From assembly GCA_963402885.1 (NCBI GenBank), contig OY727097.1, forward strand, positions 27,955,401 through 28,019,400: 64,000 bases of DNA, written 5' to 3'. Source of the DNA: Antedon bifida. Taxonomy: Eukaryota > Echinodermata > Crinoidea > Comatulida > Antedonidae. Below the pieces are notes generated by a model. The model searched no databases and had not been told where the DNA came from. It saw only the letters and a list, made by a program, of their open reading frames with translations. Both the position numbers and the translations under genes were made by a program. This document shows, piece by piece, positions 1-11,110 of this stretch. The number at the start of each line of letters is the position of its first letter. The first letter of the stretch is position 1.

Positions 1-735
1 CTTTTATTAAGGTGAAGATTAATTAGTTGTAATACGAAGGGTTTCCTTATTAAATTAAAAGTACTAACCAACTATAATTATCCTTGTACATAAAACAGAA
101 GGAAACATTTAATTGGAAGGGGCTAAAAACATACTCAAAATCTTCGCTTTGTGAGCATTGAAAAGCAACCTTCTGGAAGTTGTTCGGGAAAAAAAAGAAT
201 TTTTCTGGGAAACCTTCCGAGCCTAGGGATTGGATGTCATTAAAAAGTTAATTTAATCATAGAATCATAGATGAAGATATCCAGGGTAAAAGAATGCAAC
301 ATTTCATGGGTGTCTGCCAGGTATAGAGGCTTTATGAAAAAAACATGTTGACTACAGTGCCACTATCCAAACAACTTTACAAAAAAAATGATTATCACTC
401 GAGTCGTTATATTTGTCATCTCCTGCTCTCTAAAATGCAATTTCTTCTGATTGTTGATAAACAAAAACAAATATCCCAATGTTTACGAAATTATAGTTTT
501 TGCTACTACTAGGCTCATAATCAGTAAGATCTTTATAATTAATTCATGCGTTGTTTAATATGCGAAATAATGATTTTTCGGCCTTTAGCACGCACACGTT
601 TATTATTATATTATTATTATTATTATAGATTTCTTTAGATTTATAATAGCTCCCTCTGTTGTTTGATATATTGTCAACATTTCGATCAACTTGCGATCTC
701 TCCAGGTATGCTACAATAATGTAATGTTGCTGCAA
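1..735. other. AT-rich sequence without recognisable gene
   Basis: No splice-bounded reading frame or family match was seen on either strand. It includes a short TTA/TAT-rich run near 600-625. It may be intron of the phosphorylase kinase gene that continues to the right, since that gene must have many upstream exons outside the window. Confidence 0.5.
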
Positions 736-1027
736 AGGCCTCGACATTGCAGTGCCAGCCTTATGTTTACGGAATGTAGAATTCCTTCTTTTTATGAATT
801 GTTAAGAAAATCAATATATGGCCTGATGGGTAGACTAAATGCAAGCGAAAATGTTTTAGTCTCAACGATTATAAGCAACGTCTTAGTTAAGTCGAAGATG
901 CTCTCCAGGTGGAATGCCATCCTGAGATGAGTAGTAGTAATTTGTCTTGTTTATTTTATTTCATTTATATGTAATTTTTACTTTATGGACCAGAGATTCC
1001 GAAATAAAAGATTGAATGAATGAATGA
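736..1027 (+). mobile_element. 3' end fragment of a non-LTR retrotransposon (LINE)
   Basis: The frame ending at 930 encodes a segment with the pattern R-I-P-S-F-Y-E-L-L-R-K-S-x-Y-G, followed by R-L-N-x-S-x-N-x-L-V and L-S-R-W. This resembles the extreme C-terminus of LINE reverse transcriptase ORFs in the CR1/L2-like group. A stop codon is followed by about 80 bases of AT-rich 3' tail and then a short TGAA repeat (about 1012-1027), a typical 3' end for L2/CR1-like elements. Everything upstream in the element is missing, as expected for a 5'-truncated insertion. Clade assignment is inference from memory of the family. Confidence 0.6.
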
Positions 1028-1240
1028 ATTTCATAGGACCAGCTATAGTTTGGACTGCTTTCATGTTTTCCACGAGGAGAATACCCTCTTTTTACGAGCA
1101 TGTTGCAAGTGTGTCTATGGTTTTAGAATAAGAGTTTTGAATAGTGAAAATGATCGTGTTAGGTGTACTACGAACTGTCTGTTAAGATCTTCAAATCTCT
1201 TCACTAAATAGGAGAAAATCCTATTTTATTTTATTCGTTT
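1028..1240 (+). mobile_element. Second, frameshifted LINE 3' fragment
   Basis: Immediately after the TGAA tail of the previous fragment, the sequence again encodes the same C-terminal reverse transcriptase signature in broken form. R-I-P-S-F-Y-E is in one frame near 1078-1100, then C-V-Y-G-F-R-I-R-V-L-N-S-E-N and L-L-R-S-S-N-L-F-T-K in another, ending at a TAG near 1209. The frame change and degraded residues show an inactive relic. It is related to the neighbouring fragment, so the pair is either two insertions or a nested insertion. Confidence 0.55.
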
Positions 1241-1644
1241 TCTTTCAAGTATTGTTTGTTGTGATTGTATATGGAATTGTTATAATCAATAATACCTCCT
1301 GATATTTCATTTGTTCATGTCTAATTACCATTTCTGAGAACATGAAATAAGTCCTTATCCAAGCGTGTCTGCCCTCACCATACTAGCACTCCTTATGTCA
1401 CAAATATTTAAATCTTTACTGAATTGTGTGTCACAACCTACTTATTTTTTTATTAAAACCATACACTGTTGGTATGGAGTTAAATTCATTTTTTAGTTTT
1501 CTTTTTAATTTGATGGAAGATATTCATCATTCACACTATGAGGCAGAAATGTTCTGACAACACAACTTCCAAGACTCTTAATTTTATGTTGAATATTTTG
1601 TGTATTATATGAAAAAGAAAAAAAAACAATTCTTTCAATTTCAG
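1241..1644. other. Probable intron, no feature seen
   Basis: AT-rich sequence leading into a polypyrimidine tract and an AG acceptor at 1643-1644. No coding signal was recognised. Confidence 0.5.
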
Positions 1645-1815
1645 ATGATGTCAAGGAGTGGAGACGCTAGCAAACTTGACCTTTCCAAAGAGTCTATAGA
1701 AGACGAAGTATTTTCTGAGAAATCGGGACAATGGCTTCGTAGGAGACGTCTTGATGGCGCACTCAATCGAGCACCAAACGACTTTTATCCAAAAGTCTGG
1801 AGAGTTTTAGAAAAA
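1645..1815 (+). CDS. Phosphorylase b kinase regulatory subunit alpha, third-last coding exon
   Basis: This exon encodes 57 residues of the regulatory alpha subunit of phosphorylase kinase. The holoenzyme activates glycogen phosphorylase, and its alpha subunit restrains the catalytic gamma subunit. The segment contains the conserved [11 protein letters not shown] block, then [14 protein letters not shown] and F-Y-P-K-V-W, which I recognise from animal PHKA proteins. The exon starts after a pyrimidine tract ending CAG at 1644 and ends before GTATGT at 1816, in phase 0. It joins in frame to the next exon at 4537. Upstream exons (the large glucoamylase-like N-terminal part) are outside the window or not recognisable here. 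The two vertebrate paralogues, PHKA1 and PHKA2, cannot be told apart from this part. Confidence 0.93.
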
Positions 1816-3360
1816 GTATGTATTTTATAATCATCATTATTCTTTGGATTTTCTCTTAGAAGTGGTTACTGACACTTCTGTTACTCATTCCATACCACAG
1901 TATCATCTCTCCACTTCTTCCTATCTTCGATTCTCATACATACAAGTGAGATGTACATTACAATTAAGATATAAATTGATCTTTACTTACAAAACATGTG
2001 TTTTTGCAAAGATTTTCCTTACAGTTGCATATAAATATTCTATTAGAAAAATATTTTGTCTTCAGTAATTGAATGATGACTGTGTAGTGACACTTCTTGG
2101 CAACTGTTGACATCAGTCAGGCGCCACTCACATAGCCGCAAGAATGTTTTACTTATGATGATTTATTGATATGTTTAGAATTTTTTATATTTTCCTAGGG
2201 TGTGTTTTAAGTTGTACGTTTCTTTTTTTAAAGTACTACTTACCTTGCCAAGAGAGACGAAAAGTAAATGTTAGGTCTTATTAAATCGGATCATAGCATC
2301 CGCAATTCAGATAGTCTTTGCTGTTTATATATTCTCCAAACTCACTTACGATTTTAGGCTCCTGTCTAGTATCTTTCTACAGAAGTCTAGAAATGGGGAA
2401 AAAAAATTGTAAAATATATGTGGAAAAAAAGTAAAACTGTACTCAGTTGAACTTAGGCTGGGGCGCTGAGTAAAAGGCCTTAAAATAAACTTTCGGCTGT
2501 ATGACACATGTTGAAAGTGGATTTTCTCACCCACCTCATATATTTTTCTTATTAATATTTTTATTAGTAATATTATTTTATACACATTTCCATATACACA
2601 CGTCCCTCATTATTACATAGGAAATCATTTTTGTATCTTGAGCTTGATTATACATTTGATAATCCGATAATTAAAAGTGGAAATTAACTCATAACTCCAA
2701 TTGTGTCAGGGTTGATACTTATAAACTTAACTTGTTTTAAAGGTCAACTCATTCGCGTATAAATTAAACAAGGCAGCCAATCATCTTCTATATGCTAAAG
2801 CAAGTTTTGATGTTTAGCACATGTCTTGACGCATCATGACGTGATTGATAGGCCAAAACTTGTCATACTGTATAATATTATAAGCATACATTAACGACGT
2901 GGAAAGACTGTTTCCCTTGTCGACCTTGTCTGATCGTAGCTGCTCGCAAAATCCGATGTTATAATCGGTTCATCACAACACATTAATATTCAACACAAAT
3001 GGCTGCCCAAATTACAATAAAAACGAAGAGTTTAATGTATAGGTTTATTAATAATTAGGAAAGCGGTATTCTATAGCACTGTAGTCGGAATACAATCCTT
3101 GTCTTCCACTTGTATATCAAAAAACATGCCACACAAAGCATATGTAAATGAAGTCATGGTCAGAAAGATGTGTAGTGTATTGTGGATGAAAATGAAACAC
3201 TTGGAAAGTTATAGAAACAGTGATATCGGATGAAAAGTGTGGAAGAAGGAAGAGGCGGTTGAAATAGATAAGATGTTTTAAGAAATGATGAAGATGAGCT
3301 GGTGATGAGAATTCAGAAATTAAGAAAAGAGGAACGAAATTAAGTGCATGATTGAAAGAA

Positions 3361-3513
3361 TTAAGCTTTGTCTACACCATCAAACATATGATGTGCCCAT
3401 ATATGGACATGATGATGTCATATTACTACCGTATTTGGGAATATCACTACCATATTTGAACACATCACACTTTTTTTGTCAAACTTGTTTAATAGTGTAG
3501 ACCGAGCTTTAAG
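3361..3513. mobile_element. MITE, family A
   Basis: Non-autonomous palindromic element about 150 bp long. The left end reads like AAGCTNTGTCTAC and the right end is its reverse complement (GTAGACNGAGCTT), with ATATGG/CCATAT and TGACAAAAAA inner segments. At least eight other copies occur in the window. TTAA flanks both ends here, which could be a target duplication, but other copies do not show it consistently. Confidence 0.8.
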
Positions 3514-4189
3514 CAACTAATACTTTATTTTATTTAGTCATTTAATTTAGAGAGTTGGTATAGCAGCATGGGACTAGTGATGTAAAAGGGGGAAAAAAGT
3601 CATGTTTTGCTGTTGTTAGTCTCTGTAGAACATTCTTACTTCCTGAATAGGAGGACGTAATGTATGTAGTGATATGCTTTGTGAGATAACATAAAATTAA
3701 GTGTTTAACATTTAACCTTATGATTGATAAATCAATCAACGCTCAATTCACCAACTGGGACGATTGGATAATTTCACTTTATATGGCACCAATGGTTCTG
3801 TTCTAACATATAGACTGAACACTATATTGCGGAATACTCCTATGAATAATATTAACGGAATTTAATTTAACCGCAAGTCTGATGAAATTGCGTGAGTAAC
3901 CAATAGACGACAGGATAGGAAGATTTAAAAATGGTAGTATAGCAACTAAACCGGTATAAGTTCTTAATTTATCTGGCAGTAATTTTCTTTGAACTAATGT
4001 TCAATCAAATTTTTCTTTGGGACGTGACATTTTGCTTTTATAACTATCTCTCAAATTTTTGATATGTCTTGGGAGGAAGTGATTTATTCTGAGGAATTAA
4101 AAAGGTTACATCAACATTTTTCGAAATTTTTGATTGAATAATGTATTTTAAAAACCAATAGATGTACTGATTATGTTTAAATAAATCTA

Positions 4190-4287
4190 GTGTTACACTA
4201 TCAGACTAGTTTGACAAAAATAATGTGCTGTGCTCAAATATGCCCTTTTTTTGTCACATAAACACTGATAGTGTGGACAGAGTTTAA
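4190..4287. mobile_element. MITE, family A, internally deleted
   Basis: Ends CACTATCAGACTAGTTTGAC and CACTGATAGTGTGGACAGAG match the family A termini. The centre is shortened to about 100 bp in total, having lost most of the repeated ATATGG core. Confidence 0.7.
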
Positions 4288-4536
4288 CAATAACAAGAGG
4301 AAAGGCATGATTTCAATTTCTTTATTTGATCATCATCAGGAATGTCATCATTCTTAAAGGAGGTACTAAAATCATCCATTTTTATTCCAACACAATGTTT
4401 TTACCATAATGTCTAGCATTAAGATAATACTGTGCTGGGCATGACAAAGGTTTGTGGCAGCCTAACCCAAAGTAAGCCCAACACTGCTCTGGTCTCTACT
4501 ATCAAAATAATTCTTATAATGCTTTGTCTCTTGCAG

Positions 4537-4794
4537 TGCCATGGTATCAGTATCAAGGGAAACTTCTTGCATCAAAGCCTGACAAGAGAGATGACCGCTG
4601 GTGAGCTGAAGTTTGCATTGGCAGTTGAGACCGTTCTTAATCGTATACCACAACCTCAGTATAGACAGCTGATGGTTGAGGCTCTGATGGTGCTAACATT
4701 AGCAGTGGAGAATGACTGGTTTCAGAGTCTTGGTGGCACTATCCAAGTTGATAAACTTGTAGCCGATGCAAATGATCTCTTCCTAGAAGATCAG
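4537..4794 (+). CDS. Phosphorylase b kinase regulatory subunit alpha, second-last coding exon
   Basis: Eighty-six codons continuing the PHKA C-terminal region. The exon opens C-H-G-I-S-I-K-G and carries T-R-E-M-T-A-G-E-L-K-F, V-L-N-R-I-P-Q-P-Q-Y-R-Q-L and V-E-A-L-M-V-L-T, all diagnostic of the alpha subunit. It closes A-N-D-L-F-L-E-D-Q. The acceptor CTTGCAG ends at 4536 and the donor GTAATA starts at 4795; both junctions are phase 0. The R-Q-P-E-Y-like block and the absence of beta-subunit wording favour alpha over the related PHKB. In the family this region binds the gamma subunit and lies near calmodulin-binding segments; that role is family knowledge, not visible here. Methionine codons upstream of 4537 belong to the intron and are not starts. 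Confidence 0.95.
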
Positions 4795-6322
4795 GTAATA
4801 TATTTTTTTTTATACAACATAAAAAATTTAATTTTATAAAATACAATTTAAATTGTACACACATCAAATCTCGTCTCCATCTTTTTGGCCCAACCTCAAG
4901 CTCTCAAGCCAAAGATATGTTATCTAGCACATTTTCACCAATCGCGATCTTTATTTGATTAAAACAAAAAACAAAACTATGTTTTATCATGCCTAGAATC
5001 AATGATCCTAGGCCACAACAAGCAAAGCAACGTAAAGTTTGTTAATACAGTAAATGGAGAAGGAAGCTTAAATGTTGGCTGAAATTTCCTGGGCTAACTA
5101 TAGATTTTTTAAGCGATTGTGGAGGCAACCAAATTATTTGTGTGCAAAACTGTATACCTACATGATACAATATGATACTATATACTGTATATTGATAGTA
5201 TAATACTGTATCATACCCTATATAGTATAAATATATGATATTATATAGGCCTACAGTAAAATACTGTATAAGTCTATACTATAGCATATAGTAAAATACT
5301 ATAGGCTTATATATATATACAGTAAAATATATGATATGATTCTATACTGTATAGAGTATACTGTAATTTAAAAACAGATTAAATGTTATGTACAATTATT
5401 CATGTGTAGTTTATTTTAACATGAAAAAAGCAAAAGCAAAAAAAGCAAAATTTTCCAGTATTCATTGAGATTAAAAAATTTACAACATATAACGCTATTA
5501 AAAAATATTGTGAACTCACTCATCCAGCCACTTTGTGGTTTATTTAAAGTATGTTAACAGTAATTTGTGTGGCATTTGACGAAACACTGCAGTTGACCGC
5601 TAAATTTTGCGTAATGGATAATATCCTGTGGTACCGTCGGCCGAAATTTAATGTCGGAGCTTAAACCTTGCATTGTCATGCAATTCACATACACGAATAT
5701 GACTTGCGTTTTTTGCTGACTTTGCGTAACAAAAAACGTATTATCAAATTAAAAATAATATTATTAGGAAATGTCTAATTGGTTAAAATGATTAGTTATT
5801 GAATTTTTATAAAATTTGTGTAGAATATACCACAGAATTTCCTTACAGATTGTGTATAGGAAACTTATTCTCTTACATATGTATATGTGTTAACATGTAC
5901 ATGACGTAATCGCTAATCTGGTGACTAACGTATGATTTCTGTGCGTTTACTCAATGACGTGACTCATTTGGGGCTTTTAGGGTTGCAGCCTGGATTTCAA
6001 ACGACAGACAAACAGCCCTGTGTTTTTAAGCTATTGGGAATTTGCCTGTTATGTAAACTTGACCGTTAACAGTTTTAAACTGCCAATTAATTTTTCAAAA
6101 TGGTGTTATTCATATTAAAGATGATATGGAAAAATAATAATTTCTATTGAAACATATTAAAAGTATCTCTGACAAATATGATAAAGTTAAATTTAGAATG
6201 TTTCTCCTTGACTGACCTTAAAGTTAAATTTATTATTTTATTAATATCAAGAAAACAAATCTAGTGAAAACTAAAATTTAAACAGTTTAGATTATGAATG
6301 TGGCCATCACATTTTTTTCCAG
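4795..6322 (+). other. PHKA intron with AT-rich palindromic tract
   Basis: Intron from GTAATA to TTTTTTCCAG at 6322. Positions about 5155-5370 form a low-complexity run of interleaved TACTGTAT, TATAGTAT and TATATA words that can fold on itself. Nothing coding was seen. Confidence 0.85.
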
Positions 6323-6550
6323 AGAATTCACAATGGAGATTCAATGTTATGCTGTGCAGGACGCACAGAGGCGCAACGATACGATCCATTAAGGTGCAGC
6401 GGAGTTGCCGGCATTTGTAGCCACTTCTACGACAGCGCCCCCAGCGGCCAATATGGAACAATGACTTATCTAGCTAAAGCGGTAGCTAATACTTTGAATT
6501 TCCGACAGGAGTTTGGTATGAATGATACCGCTGAATGTAAACTAAGTTAA
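6323..6550 (+). CDS. Phosphorylase b kinase regulatory subunit alpha, terminal exon with CaaX box
   Basis: Seventy-five codons plus TAA at 6548-6550. The first part ([12 protein letters not shown]) is variable linker. It is followed by the strongly conserved block [13 protein letters not shown], then [11 protein letters not shown], the hallmark C-terminal motif of PHKA. The protein ends E-C-K-L-S, a CaaX motif. Mammalian PHKA ends in a farnesylated CaaX (CAMQ), so lipid attachment is probably conserved here, with serine at X favouring farnesyl transfer. The acceptor is TTTTTTCCAG at 6322, phase 0, matching the preceding donor. The 3' half of this exon is repeated in decayed form immediately downstream (6551-7072). 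Confidence 0.93.
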   Translation, partial: RIHNGDSMLCCAGRTEAQRYDPLRCSGVAGICSHFYDSAPSGQYGTMTYLAKAVANTLNFRQEFGMNDTAECKLS

Positions 6551-7072
6551 CGGTTTATTACGGATTCTAGCAGTTGTAGGCATCATTTATACGACAGCAG
6601 ACGAACACATGGCTAAATCGGTAACTAAAACTTTGAATTTCCGATGGTAGACACATGGCAAAATCGGTAGCTAATACTTTGAATTTCCGACAAGAATTTA
6701 GTGCAAATGATACCATTGAATGTAAACGAAGTTAGAAGTTCATTACGAATGCTAGCAGTTGTAGGAATTTCTATGACAGCGAGGGCAACCCGAAACAACG
6801 ACCTATCTAGCTAAATCGGTAATTAATGCTTTGAATTTTCAAACAGAAATTTGGTGCAAATGATACAGTTGAATATAAACCAAGTTTATTGATTAGTACG
6901 TATTCTATCTAGCAGTTGCAGACATTTCTATAACAGCGGGACCAACACGAAACAACAATCTAACAAAATCAGTAATAAATACTTAATATTTTCGACAGGA
7001 ATTTGGTACGAATGAAACCGTTGAATGAATTCTAAGTTAGCGGTTTATTAATCATTACGGATACTAGCATAA
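6551..7072 (+). pseudogene. Decayed tandem copies of the 3' half of the PHKA terminal exon
   Basis: Starting at the stop codon, the segment equivalent to about 6392-6550 recurs in order. Copy 2 is about 6551-6650, with an internal 46-bp duplication running to 6735; copy 3 is about 6736-6886, copy 4 about 6887-7040, and a stub of copy 5 ends near 7072. Anchors are GCAGTTGTAG, CTAAATCGGTAA and TTTGAATTTCCGACA-like words at 6493, 6632, 6678, 6830 and about 6983. Spacing between full copies is about 140-153 bp. Part of copy 2 still reads L-N-F-R-Q-E-F and ends E-C-K-R-S-stop, keeping a CaaX-like end. Copy 3 has a frameshift and Cys to Tyr; copy 4 has lost the Cys to a stop. An AATAAA at 6974-6979 lies in copy 4 and could serve as polyadenylation signal, so the array is probably transcribed as 3' UTR. 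Confidence 0.88.
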
Positions 7073-7829
7073 TTTAAGAGGCTAGATGTAAGGTGCATGG
7101 TAATTGAAGGCAAACGACAGCAGGATACAGCAAACAGGCCTGATTATTATTGTTTATAGTATTTTATAGAAGCTGCATTCAAACTAATTAATAACAGTCA
7201 CAAACTGGTGATTAGATGGGAGTGCGTAATTAGCCTGAGATAAATCCATTAAATCATGAGTGAAACGATGGGACAATCAGGAAGACAAAAGAAGATGGTT
7301 AAAGAAAGGTGACCTACAAAACCTTTATAGATATATTGTCCCATAGGCCATTTTAATGACGCATAACAGTTATTCACCAAAAATTGAATCAATATATATT
7401 CTCATCTTATCGTTTCAAATTAATTAAATTTCAGTATATCACTGGGCAGTTTAGAATTAATGTTCTTTGCCTGTTGTGTTTATATATATATATATAAATT
7501 TTTCAGTAATTTTCCTTTGGATTTATATATATATATATATGTATATATTTTACCTGATAAAACAATAATTTGAAAATAAGTAAAATATATTTTGTCTTTT
7601 ATACGTGAAATTATTTTTGTTGTTTTTTGGAAGCGGAAGTGAATAATGTAATGTAGTAACTGTAAAATGGCCTATTCATTTATTTCTATATAACACACTG
7701 TGTAATCTCTGCACATAAACTGTGAATAGCAAACATTTATTCTAAACAGTAAATATGTAAATTGTAATTTTCATAGCAGTGGTGAACATTTTACTGTCAT
7801 ATTACAGAAATGCTGCAAACTTTCCAGTC
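7073..7829. other. Intergenic, with (TA)n runs
   Basis: AT-rich. Two alternating TA tracts at about 7481-7497 and 7524-7548. No gene recognised. Confidence 0.6.
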
Positions 7830-7984
7830 TTAAGCTCTGTCTACACTATCAAACTTTATGTGACAACAAAAATGTGATGTGCACATATATGGGCATAATG
7901 ATGTCATATCGCTACCTTATTTAAGCATGTCACTACCATATTTAGGCACATCACAAACTAGTTTGATAGTGTAGACAGAGCTTA
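7830..7984. mobile_element. MITE, family A, well preserved
   Basis: Near-perfect terminal inverted repeats: left AAGCTCTGTCTACACTATCA and right the exact reverse complement, each flanked by TTAAG/CTTAA. The inner part carries the ATATGGGCATAATGATGTCA core and the repeated CACTACCATATTTA words. The symmetry is good enough for this to serve as a reference copy of the family. Confidence 0.9.
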
Positions 7985-8194
7985 AGATAGTGTAGTATTA
8001 GTTAAATTAGGCTTACCTTGAAATCTTTTTCCATGGAACGATTCCAAAATTTATTCATTACATAAAGCCGTTGGCCCAAGTTAATATGCAATATAATTTA
8101 CATAGATTAAACAGTTGGAAAGAAATCAAATCTTAATTGTTGGATATTAGATTCTGAAAAGTGGAAATTTATAAAATCTTCAAAGTTGAAAAAG

Positions 8195-8500
8195 GGATAT
8201 TTTAGGTTGAAGTTTTAGTTTGATGGTTTAGGTCAAAGCTTTAGTATCCAGTTTTCGGGTTTCATGTCTTTACTTTGGGATGGTGCTCTGGGGTGTTTTA
8301 GTTATATGTTTTAGGCAGGTCGTTTAGAATGGAGCTTTCATATCCAGTGTTCAGTGTTGATGTCTTTGGAAGATCATAATGTTGACGTGTGACTTGTTCT
8401 GGAGTGTTTTAGATGTTTTAGGTTGAAGTTTTAGTTTGATGGTTTAGAATGAAGCTTTCATATCCTTGGAAGAGACTGTAACTTGTTCTGGATGTTTTGT
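8195..8500 (+). repeat. Degenerate tandem repeat, about 107 bp half-units
   Basis: TTTTAGGTTGAAGTTTTAGT followed by TTGATGGTTTA occurs at about 8200 and again at about 8416 (216 bp apart). A related half-unit (GTTTAGAATGGAGCTTTCAT) lies between them near 8328. The words AAGCTTT..TATCC and CTTGTTCTGGA recur in each unit. Function unknown. Confidence 0.65.
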
Positions 8501-9601
8501 TTTTATATTTCTTATTGTTTGTAAATGAAGACTTATCTCAGTATATTTGATGATGTGAGGCAATATTACTATAGTCAGTGAGACAGTTTTGTTATTCTTT
8601 TTATTATAAAAGTCTGTTCCAACTGAATACACCTTTCAGCATAATGCGCTATATCAAGTACCAGTTATTATTTTTATTATTATTATTATTACACTTTTCA
8701 AAAACATTGATAACAATAAGTAAAAAGTGATGCTGCAGGATTTTTTATTTTACGATGCTCGTTCTTCTTTACTGCTGACAAATAATAAGTACGGTAATTA
8801 TTATCTCCGATTGAGCTGAAACTCTTGACCAATAGTACAACTCATGGAGTATTGAAAGCGTAGGGTCAAAGGTCACACAATTCATATGACTGGGTTTATT
8901 TTCTATTGAACATAGTTTCTCAATGTTTTTGGTAACGTTTATAATATAGAATGCTATTCATTTAGCCAACCCTTTAATTCCTGGGTTTGAATCCAACAAT
9001 GTCATTAAATGATAGTAGCTTTTACTCCACTCATGTTTGCTGCATGTTTCCATGATGCTACTAATCCCCTTCCAGTCTCGAGTCATTGGTTCGAATCATG
9101 ATGTAATTATGCCTAAATAGGAAAGATCTAATGGCCTTATTGTATTAGTAACTCAATAATCAAATTCTTATTAATAGGATACTTTCCCATGACTAAAAGA
9201 AATATTACTACCATTCACCAAAGCATCCTGTGCGTGTAGAATCATAAGATACATCGAATTAAAATTAATAATAATTAATATGTTCTGCTTTTATGTGACC
9301 CGCCTCATATCATTTAGTTTTAATTGTAGTAATTTTAGCTCCAGGAGAGTTTTTTTGGTGAAGAATCATTTTCTATGATAGAGTAGAGTTGTGGGTATTT
9401 GATAGCAATACTGACTAAAACTACTCCTGTCAATCGCACTGTATTCTATATCCCAGCCACCTCTCCGGCTCCCGGCCATCCCTCCTCCTCCGCCGCCTTC
9501 CTTCCTTTCCCTCTTGCTTTATCCTGCAAGTCTTAACTTCGTAAAAACTAGATTTAGAAGTAGTGAAGTGCGTAGATGTTAATCAGAAATCGTCTTTAAA
9601 G
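8501..9601. other. Intergenic; pyrimidine-rich tract at about 9455-9530
   Basis: No gene recognised. The plus strand has a C/T-rich run with CCTCCTCCGCCGCC near 9480-9500, unusual against the AT-rich background. It could be a regulatory or replication-related polypyrimidine tract, or simple sequence. Confidence 0.45.
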
Positions 9602-9836
9602 CTTTGTTTCCACGAGGACGCTGCGCAAGAATGTACGCGCTTTTTACTTAATTAAATTTGACCAATCATCTGAATTTTCGCGTGTCATTAGTAAAATTAC
9701 GTTGCGCGTGCGTCCTTGAGTGAGAATAACGCAAGCACGTAATTTGACCACTCACGTCAGAACTGTCGCTTGTGATTGGTCAACTCGCTTGAGTTTTTCT
9801 TAGGTCTTGCGTTGCGTCCTAGTGAAATGGATTACT
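9602..9836. mobile_element. Palindromic element, family B (inverted CCAAT type)
   Basis: Begins TTTCCACGAGGACGC and ends GCGTCCTAGTGAAA, imperfect inverted repeats. It contains TGACCAATCA near 9659 and GTGATTGGTCAA near 9771 on opposite arms, plus GTTGCGCGTGCGTCC. CpG-richer than its surroundings. Related copies lie at 12.7, 15.0, 17.2 and 37.7 kb. Confidence 0.7.
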
Positions 9837-10539
9837 TCATTGCAAAGAAAGAGGCGATTTAGGTTTATTTTGTGTGATCTTCAAACGTTCCTAGAAACAA
9901 GGAAGTTGTAATAGTGTGCATGCAGTGTGTTGATAATCAAGTAAGCATGGGTTTGTAGGGTGATGATGTTATTTTAATGAGAGTATTTCTGTAAACGTAC
10001 CAAGTTCAGAATTGTTACTAGTCAGAGTGAGTATAACGCTACGCACTAGGAAATACTTAATTCACAGTGTCACATCGAATTGGGTGTTGAAACACCTAAC
10101 ACAACCTGCCACATGTTATAATAGTAGTACTATTGTATAGAGTATAACTAATCTAATCACTCAGTGTTTCCATTACTGTAACATCAAGAAACGTTCTCAA
10201 ATCCGCTACTAAAGCTTTGAATAATTTAAGCCTATTTAGCTATGGTTATTACTTTTTAATTTTGTTTATAGTGTAATTATTTTATTATTGATAACACGAT
10301 TGAGTCAGCCATTTTGGTGCAATAAAAAAAACGATTTTAAAATAAAAGCTTTATAAAACTATTTTGGAGTGTCTTGATCTTTTGTGTTTTTTTTTAAATT
10401 TCATTTTAGCATTAATTATTAAAATCGCCTTAAACAATCGGACCACACACAAGCATTCTACATTTATGATTTTAAATGCGCAGAATGTGTTTAGATACGA
10501 TAATGCCGCGTCGTAAAATCAAAAAGCCCTCTGTCGCGC
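9837..10539. other. Intergenic, no feature seen
   Basis: No conserved reading frame or repeat family was recognised. Confidence 0.4.
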
Positions 10540-11110
10540 AGACAACAAGGGCAACAACCGTCAATGAAGTGTCGACTGAAATGTCGCCAGTTAATCGTCT
10601 CTAGATAAATTAGGTCACACCCTTGTTTGCATCGATAAATCTGTCAGTGCCCCACCTTTAAACATGTCACATGATGCTAATTTTGTAACCAAACCCATGT
10701 TGTCGCATTGTCGACAAGTGTTTGAACTTAATGTCAATTAATAGTTCCACACCTTTAAAATGTCACTTAAGATGATGAGTCAATCTTTTGAGGACATTTA
10801 CCACACCTTTTGTCGCTTGACTAGAATAAATGTCAACTGAGCGCCAGTAAGTTGTCGCACACATAATGTCACATGTGTCAATCGTATACCGCACCACACC
10901 TTTTGGGTTGTGTCGCATGGACGAACATAAACTTCCACGTCATTCAAAATGTCATGGATAAGGTAATCAATGGGTTAATTGGACATTTAAGTCGGTACGC
11001 GGCCTACGTAATAATGCGTATGACAATCACCGCACGGATTGTCTGTACGTGCTCGCGTCGGCTTTTGTCACTCTTTATTGTGGTTAGTGGTGTCAAACAC
11101 AAGTGTGACA
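10540..11110 (+). promoter_or_regulatory. Dense cluster of TGTCA/TGTCG and CACACCTTT motifs
   Basis: The plus strand carries about eighteen to twenty TGTCA, TGTCG or very similar words within 570 bases. They are interspersed with four copies of CCACACCTTT or CCCACCTTT (about 10650, 10750, 10805, 10893). The strand bias is obvious. TGTCA/TGACA is the known core for TALE homeodomain factors (Meis/Pbx/TGIF) and CACACCT resembles a T-box half-site, so an enhancer is possible. Decay of an old short-period repeat would look the same. Confidence 0.3.

Larger units (their letters stand above)
1816..4536 (+). other. PHKA intron
   Basis: Intron bounded by GTATGT at 1816 and TTGCAG ending at 4536. It contains two small inverted-repeat elements (listed separately). 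The rest shows no coding signal; the open frames in it are short and lack family resemblance. Confidence 0.85.
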
